In this document: piece by piece, positions 9,039 to 16,111 of the stretch
How positions within the stretch are numbered: position 1 is the stretch's first letter
Layout: every line of letters begins with the position of its first letter
Origin: JAZTYK01 sp045636925
GTDB taxonomy: Bacteria > Bacillota > Clostridia > Oscillospirales > Butyricicoccaceae
Direction of reading: 5' to 3'
DNA length: 64,000 nucleotides
NCBI GenBank assembly: GCA_045636925.1
Contig: JAZTYK010000032.1
Span: 35,850-99,849 of the forward strand
Notes under the pieces: generated by a model
Seen by the model: only the letters and a program-made list of their open reading frames with translations
What the model was told of the DNA's origin: nothing
The model's database searches: none
Program-made: the position numbers and the translations under genes

Positions 9039-9047
9039 TGGTATAAT
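9039..9047 (+). promoter_or_regulatory. Extended -10 promoter element for the MATE gene
   Basis: TGGTATAAT (extended -10) lies 57 bases before the MATE start. No good -35 box is seen at the right distance, as expected for an extended -10 promoter. Confidence 0.6.
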
Positions 9048-9104
9048 TAGCAATTAGTTAACAGATAAATTATTTTAGGGATGAAAGATACAGAAGGTGT
9101 GAAT

Positions 9105-10508
9105 ATGGCAAAAGATAAAGCTTTACAGCAGCAGCATCGTCGACAAATGATGCTCAATGATCCGATTTCCAGAGTCATTCCCAAAATGGCAATTCCCACC
9201 ATTGTTGCCTTTTTGATCAACTCTATTTATAGTCTGGCTGACACCTACTTTGTCAGTTCTCTTGGCACACAGGCCACCGCCGCTGTCAGTGTCAACGCTT
9301 CTTTGGACCAGCTGATCATGATGGCAGGTTCTATGCTTGCCATTGGTGCAAACAGCTATATTGCACGTCTGCTGGGTCAGAACAATGACAAAAAGGCCAG
9401 CCAGGTACTTTCCACCGCTTTCTTCCTGGCACTTGGTTTGGGTTCTGCGGTTATGATCTTCGGTCTTACCTTTATGACCCCCATGGTTCGTCTGCTGGGC
9501 GCGACCCCCACCTGTGAGCAGTTTTCCATTGACTATGCAACCTACGTGCTGTTTGCAGCCCCCTTTATGGCTTCCAGCTTTGTCATGAACCAGTGTCTGC
9601 GTTCCGAAGGCAGCGCCACCCTGTCCATGATTGGAATGGGCTTCGGCGGCATTCTCAACTGCATTCTTGATCCCATTTTTATAATTGAGCTGGGCATGGG
9701 TGTTGCCGGTGCATCTCTTGCCACCGCCATTTCCAAGGTGGTTAGCTTCGCCATTTTGATTTATCCTTATCTGACCCGCCGCAGCCTGTTGCACCTGTCC
9801 ATCCGCTGCTTTAATTTCTGCCGTGATATCATCAGCGAGATCGTGAAGATCGGCTCCTCCTCCATGTTCCGCTCCGGTCTGTCGGTGGTAGCCAGCATTT
9901 TGCTCAACGATCTGGCAGGCAATATCTCCGACTCTGTCCTGGCCGGCATCGGTGTCTGCACCAAGATCATGATGTTCCCCTTCAGCATCATTTTGGGCTT
10001 CGGTTCCGGATTCCAGCCGGTGGCCGGCTTTAACTGGGGTGCCAAGCGATTTGACCGGGTCAGGGAAAGTCTCAGTTTCTCTGCAAAAGTCGCGTTGTTG
10101 GGCTCCGGTGTCATGGCTGCCATTCTGATTCTATTTGCAAAGCCCATCATCATTGTCTTTGCCGGCACTGATCCTGAAATGATTGAGATCGGTCGATTGG
10201 CGATTATCCTGCAGAGTATCGCCCTTCCCATTCATGCCTGGGTGGCTGTGATCAATATGTTCTGCTCCGGTCTGGGCAATGGACGTGGCGCATTCCTGCT
10301 GGCCACCGCCAGACAGGGCAGCTGCTTCCTGCCTATCTTGTTCCCCCTGGCCTATCTGTTTGAGGCTTACGGTATGGCCTCAGTTCAGGCTCTGGCCGAT
10401 GTGCTGACTCTGGCCCTCGCCATTCCCATCGCCATCGCCATGAAGAAAAAGGTCGACTATGCCGAACATCAGCAGTTGGTGGAAGTTGAAGGCAACATTC
10501 CCCACTAA
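9105..10508 (+). CDS. MATE family efflux transporter
   Basis: A 467-residue MATE exporter with twelve predicted membrane segments in two homologous halves. Such proteins use Na+ or H+ to export cationic drugs or metabolites. Typical features include DPISRVIPKMAIPTIVAFLINSIYSLADTYFV near the start, GGILNCILDPIFI near residue 190, and GFGSGFQPVAGFNWGAKRFDRV near 300. The start at 9105 is chosen because GAAGGTG lies about 7 bases upstream. An in-frame ATG at 9081 has its G-rich site too close. It is monocistronic between two hairpins. A second MATE gene at 62026 is not an immediate duplicate. Confidence 0.94.
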   Translation: MAKDKALQQQHRRQMMLNDPISRVIPKMAIPTIVAFLINSIYSLADTYFVSSLGTQATAAVSVNASLDQLIMMAGSMLAIGANSYIARLLGQNNDKKASQVLSTAFFLALGLGSAVMIFGLTFMTPMVRLLGATPTCEQFSIDYATYVLFAAPFMASSFVMNQCLRSEGSATLSMIGMGFGGILNCILDPIFIIELGMGVAGASLATAISKVVSFAILIYPYLTRRSLLHLSIRCFNFCRDIISEIVKIGSSSMFRSGLSVVASILLNDLAGNISDSVLAGIGVCTKIMMFPFSIILGFGSGFQPVAGFNWGAKRFDRVRESLSFSAKVALLGSGVMAAILILFAKPIIIVFAGTDPEMIEIGRLAIILQSIALPIHAWVAVINMFCSGLGNGRGAFLLATARQGSCFLPILFPLAYLFEAYGMASVQALADVLTLALAIPIAIAMKKKVDYAEHQQLVEVEGNIPH

Positions 10509-10526
10509 CCCCAATAAAAACACTAA

Positions 10527-10550
10527 ACCGGACGGGTCTCCCCGTCCGGT
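10527..10550. terminator. Hairpin terminator between convergent genes
   Basis: ACCGGACGGG pairs perfectly with CCCGTCCGGT around a TCTC loop, followed by ATTTTG. It lies between the convergent MATE and lipoprotein genes and may act on both. Confidence 0.8.
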
Positions 10551-10563
10551 ATTTTGATGTAAT

Positions 10564-11631
10564 TTATTTCTTGATGTAAATGGTGCCTTCAATGCGCGTA
10601 ATGGTATAATTACCACTACGATCAGTCTGTCCGGCGGGGAACTTATTCAGCACGCAGCTGCCGTGCAGATAATACAACCCATATCGGCCGGTTTTGTCGG
10701 TATTGGTTTCAACGGTTCGCATGGTATCAGTGGTATTGATTTTATAGCTGTACGAGCCATCTACTTGAACGATTTCACCTAAGGCAAACTCACCGGTGCC
10801 AGGGTCTGCCGTATATTTTTGGTAAATTCTATTGTCATATTCATAAGCAACCGCTACCGAAGAAAGATCACCGTTGATCTGATACTCTTTTTTAGACAAC
10901 AGCCACTGAAGAATATTAGCACTTTCTACCTCGCCAAACGCGTTTTTATTAAAGCAGATTTCATAAAAATCTTCAAAATAGCTGCTCCAGTTGTCCATGG
11001 TAAGGGTGACAACTTGATAATCCGCACCGCGCAAGAAGTAATCTCGAAAATGAGTATACGGGTAAGACTCGCCCTCTTTCCAAACGCCTAAATCCATTCT
11101 ATATGCGCCATCCTTCTGGTACAGCTGACACCGGAAACGCAGTCTGGTTTCATTTGAAATATCAATGACCGTAACAGTCGTGTTTTTAGACTTGTCTTCT
11201 ATTTGTTCAACAAACTTCCAGGTTAAGGATTCCCCTGCAATGGTACAAGTATAATCCTGTTCAAATACGGCAGCAGATCGATAGGCCTCGTTCATCTCTT
11301 GATTGGGATGCCATTCTCCACACAAGATTTGAAGGGTCCCACTGTAATCAGGCTGATCTTGGTTGGAGGAACCAGAATTGCCTGAAGAATCAGAGCTTCC
11401 GTCATTGCCGGAACTGTTGTTATTGCCAGAAGAACCTGAGCTTTGATTATCATTTTGATTGTCGCTTTCCTCATCGGGCAACAGGCGATCCAGTTCTTGA
11501 TGTGCCCCCTGGCGATCCCCGTCTTCAATATACTGGATCAAGTCACTGTACTTTCCGTATCCATCCTTGCCACATGCCACAAGCGTAAGGCAAGCGATCA
11601 GCACCAAAACTAACAAAATAGCTTTCTTCAT
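10564..11631 (-). CDS. Putative lipoprotein with Ser/Asn/Gly-rich linker, function unknown
   Basis: A 355-residue protein with a lipoprotein signal peptide and lipobox LVAC (Cys20), so it is probably anchored on the outer face of the membrane. A short acidic segment is followed by a low-complexity Ser/Asn/Gly linker at about residues 55-95. A larger beta-rich domain of unrecognised family follows. The domain contains aromatic residues and few cysteines, and no catalytic motif is seen. AAGGAG precedes the ATG, and a near-consensus promoter lies at 11671-11699. It could be a substrate-binding or envelope-sensing protein, but nothing in the sequence decides this. Confidence 0.8.
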   Translation of the reverse strand: MKKAILLVLVLIACLTLVACGKDGYGKYSDLIQYIEDGDRQGAHQELDRLLPDEESDNQNDNQSSGSSGNNNSSGNDGSSDSSGNSGSSNQDQPDYSGTLQILCGEWHPNQEMNEAYRSAAVFEQDYTCTIAGESLTWKFVEQIEDKSKNTTVTVIDISNETRLRFRCQLYQKDGAYRMDLGVWKEGESYPYTHFRDYFLRGADYQVVTLTMDNWSSYFEDFYEICFNKNAFGEVESANILQWLLSKKEYQINGDLSSVAVAYEYDNRIYQKYTADPGTGEFALGEIVQVDGSYSYKINTTDTMRTVETNTDKTGRYGLYYLHGSCVLNKFPAGQTDRSGNYTITRIEGTIYIKK

Positions 11632-11670
11632 ATTGCAAGATCTCCTTTATGAATCCTTGGTTTTTTATTG

Positions 11671-11699
11671 ATTATATTACAATGATGCGTGTATTTCAA
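11671..11699 (-). promoter_or_regulatory. Sigma-A type promoter for the lipoprotein gene
   Basis: TTGAAA, a 17-base spacer and TATAAT read on the minus strand, about 40 bases upstream of the start codon. Confidence 0.75.
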
Positions 11700-11744
11700 T
11701 TCTTCTCCATAAAAAACAATTTTGGCACTAATGAACCGTTTTTT

Positions 11745-11787
11745 ATAAAAATAAAAAAGCACAGCAGCTTTTACAAACCACCGTGCT
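11745..11787 (-). terminator. Terminator of tRNA-Leu(UAG)
   Basis: On the minus strand a 13-bp stem with several G-U pairs (AGCACGGTGG... with ...CTGCTGTGCT) and a 4-base loop is followed by a T-rich run. It begins 3 bases after the CCA end of the tRNA. Confidence 0.75.
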
Positions 11788-11790
11788 GAT

Positions 11791-11873
11791 TGGTGCGGGT
11801 AACAGGAGTCGAACCTGCACGGTTGCCCACCGGAACCTAAATCCGGCGCGTCTGCCAATTCCGCCATACCCGC
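11791..11873 (-). tRNA. tRNA-Leu (anticodon UAG)
   Basis: The 83-base cloverleaf has a 7-bp acceptor stem GCGGGTA/TACCCGC with discriminator A and an encoded CCA. The anticodon stem CCGGA/TCCGG holds loop TTTAGGT, giving UAG. The T arm contains GGTTCGACTCC, and a long variable arm is typical of class II leucine tRNAs. It has its own promoter and terminator. Confidence 0.95.
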
Positions 11874-11894
11874 GTATTTCATTCAAACAGATAA

Positions 11895-11923
11895 ATTTTA
11901 ACACACCTAGTGATATAAGTCAA
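11895..11923 (-). promoter_or_regulatory. Promoter of tRNA-Leu(UAG)
   Basis: TTGACT, 17 bases, TAAAAT on the minus strand, 22 bases upstream of the mature tRNA. Its -35 box is only 2 bases from the -35 box of the divergent promoter at 11926. Confidence 0.75.
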
Positions 11924-11925
11924 TA

Positions 11926-11954
11926 TTGGTTATTTTATTTATTTGTGTTATAAT
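11926..11954 (+). promoter_or_regulatory. Promoter of the pyruvate-kinase-like gene
   Basis: TTGGTT, 17 bases, TATAAT with an upstream TG (extended -10), followed by an AT-rich leader of about 75 bases to the AGGAGG site and ATG at 12035. Confidence 0.7.
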
Positions 11955-12034
11955 GTATATGTTATCTATATAATATTAAATAATATTTTTTATATACACC
12001 TCTGCTTGTTGCAGTGGTAGACAGGAGGTAACTC

Positions 12035-13045
12035 ATGGATTTATTTGCAACATTAGGTCCTGCTTGTGGCAGGAAGGATATTCTGTGCGCCATGTTTCGT
12101 GCAGGTATGACCGGTATTCGTTACAACCTTGCGCACGGTACTTTGGCTGACGCCGAACCCTGGATCAAGCTTTATTTTGATGCTGCAAAAGAGTGCGGTG
12201 TAGAAAATCCCCGTTTACTCATTGATCTGCAAGGCCCCGGTCTGCGCATTCACAAAGGTGGTGCTGCCATTCAGCTGCGCCAAGGTTCTGTACTGCATCT
12301 GGAACGTGACCTGCAGGCTCCTCAAGTCCTTATTGACAATGCCGAGCCCGGTGATTTGATCAGCATTGCCGACGGTGCCTTTGAACTTGAAGTCCAGTCC
12401 TATGCCCAAGCCAAAGTAATTCGTGGGGGTCGTTTGCTGCCCGGTAAAAACGTCTGCATCGTAGGCAAAGAATTGGACTCTCCTCCTCTGACCCCCGGCG
12501 ATATGGAAGCGCTGAAAACAGCCAAACGCGTTGGCGTCACCGATATCATGCTGTCCTTTGTCCGGTCGGCCAATGACCTGCGCAATTTGCATCAGGTTAT
12601 GGACGATTTAGGCATCGGCGACATGAAGATTTATGCAAAAATAGAGACGTTGGAAGGCCTTTCTTCTATTGCTTCCATGTATGATCTGGCCGATGTGTTT
12701 CTGCTCGCAAGAGGCGACCTGGGCAATCGGTTGCCGCTATGGCATCTCCCCCGTGTACAGAAGCGTATGGCCGCAAAGCTGCAGGCAGCAAACAAGCCTT
12801 TCGCCGTAGCTACCCAGCTGTTGAGCACCATGGAAAACAACCGAATCCCTACCCGCGCTGAAGTAAATGATGTGTTTAACGCGGTATTGGATGGAGCCGA
12901 CGGTCTGTTCCTGACCGGCGAGACCGCTGTTGGTGCTTATCCTGCCGAAGCCATGGATACCTTATCCCGCACCGCACATGATGCACAGGACTTTTTATCC
13001 TATCAAAACTGGCTGGCCAAACGCAACGCGCAACAAGGAAAATAA
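12035..13045 (+). CDS. Pyruvate kinase-like protein lacking the C-terminal regulatory domain
   Basis: A 336-residue relative of pyruvate kinase made only of the A barrel with an inserted B domain. Full enzymes are about 470-590 aa with a C-terminal allosteric domain, absent here. Conserved parts are GMTGIRYNLAHG, KIETLEG (catalytic Lys and metal-binding Glu), ARGDLG (metal-binding Asp), and ATQLLSTMENNRIPTRAEVNDVFNAVLDG with the TGETAVGAYP turn. Several usual potassium-site residues are changed: the Ser of NFSHG is Ala, and DTKGPEIR reads DLQGPGLR, losing Thr and Lys. It may be a degenerate or altered-specificity paralogue. AGGAGG precedes the ATG. It stands alone with its own promoter. Confidence 0.82.
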   Translation: MDLFATLGPACGRKDILCAMFRAGMTGIRYNLAHGTLADAEPWIKLYFDAAKECGVENPRLLIDLQGPGLRIHKGGAAIQLRQGSVLHLERDLQAPQVLIDNAEPGDLISIADGAFELEVQSYAQAKVIRGGRLLPGKNVCIVGKELDSPPLTPGDMEALKTAKRVGVTDIMLSFVRSANDLRNLHQVMDDLGIGDMKIYAKIETLEGLSSIASMYDLADVFLLARGDLGNRLPLWHLPRVQKRMAAKLQAANKPFAVATQLLSTMENNRIPTRAEVNDVFNAVLDGADGLFLTGETAVGAYPAEAMDTLSRTAHDAQDFLSYQNWLAKRNAQQGK

Positions 13046-13111
13046 GCAAATTGCCCAATAATTTTTCTGCATAAAGGAGAATTTTTCAGTTCTCTTTCCA
13101 TGGACAAACTA

Positions 13112-13140
13112 TTGACATTCCCTGCCGAAATCTGTATCAT
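13112..13140 (+). promoter_or_regulatory. Promoter of guaB
   Basis: TTGACA, exactly 17 bases, TATCAT, 38 bases before the guaB ATG. No purine riboswitch is seen in the short leader. Confidence 0.85.
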
Positions 13141-13178
13141 TGAACTAATATATTAATTTAGAATTTGGGGTGGAAATT

Positions 13179-14657
13179 ATGGTAAATGAGCGCTACGAAG
13201 AAAAGTTCTACAAAAAAGGAATTACCTTTGACGATGTCCTGCTGATTCCCGCAGAAAGCGATGTCACGCCGGACATGATTGACCTGAGCACCAACCTGAC
13301 ACCTACCATTAAGCTGAACATTCCTCTGATGAGTGCTGCCATGGATACCGTTACCGATTCCAACATGGCTATCGCTATGGCGCGTGAAGGCGGTATCGGC
13401 ATTATCCATAAGAGCATGAGCATCGAGCAGCAGGCTGACAGCGTGGATCGTGTAAAGCGTTCTGAAAACGGCGTTATCCATAGTCCCTTCTTCCTGTCCC
13501 CTCAGCATACCCTGCAGGATGCCGACCGTCTGATGGCCAAGTACCGCATTTCCGGTGTGCCTATCTGCGAAAACGGCCGTCTGGTTGGTATTATCACCAA
13601 CCGTGACCTGAAGTTCCAGGAAGATTATTCCCAGCTGTGCGGCACTGTGATGACTAAGGAAAACCTGATCACCGCTCCCGTAAACACCACCCTTCCTGAG
13701 GCCAAGCGTATTTTGGCCGCCCATAAGATTGAAAAGCTGCCCCTGGTGGATGACAACTTTGCACTGAAGGGTCTGATCACCATCAAGGACATCGAAAAGG
13801 CTGTTAAGTATCCCAACACTGCCCGTGACAAGCAGGGTCGTCTGCTGTGCGGTGCTGCTTTGGGCATTACCAAGGATGTTCTGGAGCGTGCTTCTGCTCT
13901 GATTGGTGCAGGCGTTGACGTTCTGGTTCTGGACTCTGCCCACGGCCATTCCAAGAACATCATGGATTGCGTCCGTAAGATTAAGGCTCAGTTCCCCAAC
14001 ATTCCTCTGATTGCTGGTAACATTGCTACCACCGAAGCTGCCAAGGCTCTGATTGATGCCGGTGTTGACACCGTCAAGGTCGGTATCGGCCCCGGTTCTA
14101 TCTGCACCACCCGTGTAGTTGCCGGTATCGGTGTTCCCCAGATCACTGCCATCTATGACGTTGCTTGCGAAGCTCAGAAGCACGGCGTTTGCGTCATCGC
14201 AGACGGCGGTATCAAGTACAGCGGCGATATCGTCAAGGCCATTGCCGCCGGCGGCGATGTAGTCATGGTTGGTTCTCTGCTGGCAGGCTGCGAAGAAAGC
14301 CCCGGCGAAAGCGAGATCTATCAGGGCCGTCAGTTCAAGGTCTACCGCGGCATGGGTTCTATCGGCGCTATGAACAGTGGCAGCAGCGACCGTTACTTCC
14401 AGTCCGGCACTAAGAAGTATGTACCCGAAGGTGTCGAAGGCCGCGTTCCTTACAAGGGACCTGTCAGCGATACCATTTTCCAGCTGATGGGCGGTCTGCG
14501 TTCCGGTATGGGTTACTGCGGTGCTCCCACCATCCGCGACCTGCAGGAAAAGGGTCAGTTCGTCACCATCACCGGTGCCGGTCTGAAGGAAAGCCATCCT
14601 CACGATATCTATATCACCAAGGAAGCTCCCAACTATTCCGCACATCCTCAGGTCTAA
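13179..14657 (+). CDS. guaB: Inosine-5'-monophosphate dehydrogenase
   Basis: IMP dehydrogenase, 492 aa, oxidises IMP to XMP with NAD+, the first committed step of GMP synthesis in the cytosol. Order: N-terminal barrel part (TFDDVLLIPAESDV), a pair of CBS domains at about residues 95-210, then the catalytic loop GSICTTR with the active Cys near 307, DGGIKYSGDIVKA, and the mobile flap near 390-430. The start at 13179 is chosen by the GGGGTGG site; an in-frame GTG at 13170 overlaps that site. Codon use is strongly biased, as in highly expressed genes, which leaves a long meaningless open frame on the opposite strand. Confidence 0.97.
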   Translation: MVNERYEEKFYKKGITFDDVLLIPAESDVTPDMIDLSTNLTPTIKLNIPLMSAAMDTVTDSNMAIAMAREGGIGIIHKSMSIEQQADSVDRVKRSENGVIHSPFFLSPQHTLQDADRLMAKYRISGVPICENGRLVGIITNRDLKFQEDYSQLCGTVMTKENLITAPVNTTLPEAKRILAAHKIEKLPLVDDNFALKGLITIKDIEKAVKYPNTARDKQGRLLCGAALGITKDVLERASALIGAGVDVLVLDSAHGHSKNIMDCVRKIKAQFPNIPLIAGNIATTEAAKALIDAGVDTVKVGIGPGSICTTRVVAGIGVPQITAIYDVACEAQKHGVCVIADGGIKYSGDIVKAIAAGGDVVMVGSLLAGCEESPGESEIYQGRQFKVYRGMGSIGAMNSGSSDRYFQSGTKKYVPEGVEGRVPYKGPVSDTIFQLMGGLRSGMGYCGAPTIRDLQEKGQFVTITGAGLKESHPHDIYITKEAPNYSAHPQV

Positions 14658-14676
14658 TCCTTTCCAACAAACACAT

Positions 14677-14704
14677 GACAGCCGCTCCGTTTGGAGCGGC
14701 TGTC
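14677..14704 (+). terminator. Hairpin terminator after guaB
   Basis: ACAGCCGCTCC pairs with GGAGCGGCTGT around GTTT. The following T tract is short (CTTTCT), and the Shine-Dalgarno site of the next gene starts soon after, so it may only attenuate. Confidence 0.75.
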
Positions 14705-14722
14705 TTTCTAAGGAGTAAAGGT

Positions 14723-15385
14723 ATGAAGCATTACACAGATATTCTCTTTGATCTGGACGGTACGCTCACTGATTCTTCCGGTGGCATCACCGATTGCTTC
14801 CGCAGAGCCATGACAGCCTTCGGTTATCCCTGCCCTTCTGCAGAAGAGCTTAAAGGCCAGATCATTGGACCTCCCATTGAGGCCTCTATGCTACATTACG
14901 GCGTTGCGGAAGAAACTGTAGAAGCCATGACAAAGGAGTTCCGGGTACACTACAATGACCACGGCTGGTGCAACAACCGTGTCTATGATGGTATTCCCGA
15001 ATTGTTGAAGCGGCTGTATGACGGCGGTTTTCGCTTGAGTCTGGCAACTTCCAAACCCGAACATTTTGCCAAACGTATTATGGAGCATTTTGACCTGGCC
15101 CAGTATTTCTACGGCATCCACGGTGCGCTGCCCCATAAAGATATCAATGCGAAAGAAGCCGTTATGGCCAATGCTCTGGCAGATTTGCCCGAAAATGCAG
15201 TTTGTCTGATGGTAGGTGATCGAAAGCATGATATGGAAGGTGCTGCCTATCATGGTTTGGATGCGGCCGGCGTGCTCTTTGGGTTTGGCAGCCGGGAGGA
15301 GCTTGCGGCCTTCTCCCCTGTTTTCCTGGCAGAAACCCCGACAGAACTGGGCGACTGGCTGCTGGAGAAAGTAGAATGCAGATAA
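14723..15385 (+). CDS. HAD family hydrolase (phosphoglycolate phosphatase-like)
   Basis: A 220-residue haloacid-dehalogenase phosphatase. Motif I is FDLDGTLTDS at residues 8-17. Motif II Thr/Ser lies in LATSKPEHF near 110. Motif III is the Lys near 150 (HKDINAKEAV). Motif IV is VGDRKHDMEGA near 170. A helical cap between motifs I and II places it with Gph/PpaX-type phosphatases; the substrate cannot be read from the sequence. AAGGAG lies 7 bases before the ATG at 14723. The frame is open from 14675, but that part overlaps the guaB terminator hairpin. Confidence 0.88.
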   Translation: MKHYTDILFDLDGTLTDSSGGITDCFRRAMTAFGYPCPSAEELKGQIIGPPIEASMLHYGVAEETVEAMTKEFRVHYNDHGWCNNRVYDGIPELLKRLYDGGFRLSLATSKPEHFAKRIMEHFDLAQYFYGIHGALPHKDINAKEAVMANALADLPENAVCLMVGDRKHDMEGAAYHGLDAAGVLFGFGSREELAAFSPVFLAETPTELGDWLLEKVECR

Positions 15386-15424
15386 CCCCTCATAGCCCAC
15401 AATTTGTTCAAAAAGGTAAAACAA

Positions 15425-15976
15425 ATGAAATTAGTATTTTTAATAGGTAACGCTGCTGTCGGCAAAATGACGGTCGGGCAAGAGTTAATGAAACTCACAG
15501 GACTAAAACTATTCCACAATCATATGACCATTGAGCCCGTAATAGAGATCTTTGGCCAATTTGACGGAAAAGTGATCCAAAGACTGCGCCATGTTATTTT
15601 CGAGGAATTTGCAAAATCGGATTATTATGGAATGATTTTCACATATATGTGGGCTTTTGACCAACAATCTGACTGGGATTACATCGAATATGTAAAAAGC
15701 ATTTTCAAACCCTACAATACAGAGTTTTATTATGTAGAGCTCGTTGCTTCCCAAGAAATTAGATTAAAGCGCAATGCCACTGAAAACCGCTTACGAAATA
15801 AAGCTTCCAAAAGGAATGTCGAAGTGTCCAATCAAAGGCTTATCCGTGATGATTCCAAATATCGGCTTGAAAGTTTTGATGGCGAAATTCCCTTTGACAA
15901 TTATGCGAAAATTGATAATTCTATCCTACCGCCCGATGAAGTTGCCAGAATCATCAAAGATCGATTCAATTTATAG
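15425..15976 (+). CDS. P-loop kinase/ATPase of AAA type, substrate unknown
   Basis: A 183-residue protein with an N-terminal P-loop GNAAVGKMTVG at residues 8-18 after a short beta strand (MKLVFLI). A family-typical HNHMTIEPV segment lies near 37 and an arginine-rich lid (RLKRNATENRLRNKASKR) near 115-135, an overall layout like small nucleotide or sugar kinases. It is visibly more A+T rich than its neighbours, so it may have been acquired. The Shine-Dalgarno site (AAAAGGT) is modest. It follows the HAD gene by 39 bases. A frame extension to 15404 adds a short lysine-rich tail and is not preferred. Confidence 0.7.
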   Translation: MKLVFLIGNAAVGKMTVGQELMKLTGLKLFHNHMTIEPVIEIFGQFDGKVIQRLRHVIFEEFAKSDYYGMIFTYMWAFDQQSDWDYIEYVKSIFKPYNTEFYYVELVASQEIRLKRNATENRLRNKASKRNVEVSNQRLIRDDSKYRLESFDGEIPFDNYAKIDNSILPPDEVARIIKDRFNL

Positions 15977-15999
15977 AACTCTTTCAAGCGCAAAAAACT

Positions 16000-16047
16000 G
16001 ATCACAAAAACGGCAATTTCGATCACGATTTTGCAAAAACAGATCAC
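16000..16047 (+). repeat. Three GATCAC repeats at exact 21-base spacing
   Basis: GATCAC occurs at 16000, 16021 and 16042, each followed by A/G and an A- or T-rich spacer. It lies in the short intergenic stretch just before the terminator shared with ileS. The even spacing of two helical turns suggests a protein-binding array, but no function is known. Confidence 0.6.
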
Positions 16048-16056
16048 AAGATGACA

Positions 16057-16096
16057 CAAAAGCACCCCGAAATCTTTCGATTTCGAGGTGCTTTTT
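16057..16096. terminator. Bidirectional intrinsic terminator
   Basis: AAAAGCACC(C)CGAAATC pairs with GATTTCG(A)GGTGCTTTT around TTTC, with A and T tracts on the two sides. It separates the convergent kinase and ileS genes. Confidence 0.9.
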
Positions 16097-16111
16097 CAGT
16101 TCTATTACGTT

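Noticed and set aside
13158..14645. 495-codon open frame on the minus strand
   Set aside because: It is the exact antisense of guaB; strong codon bias of guaB removes stops. The translation is low complexity with no recognisable domain, and guaB itself is unmistakable.
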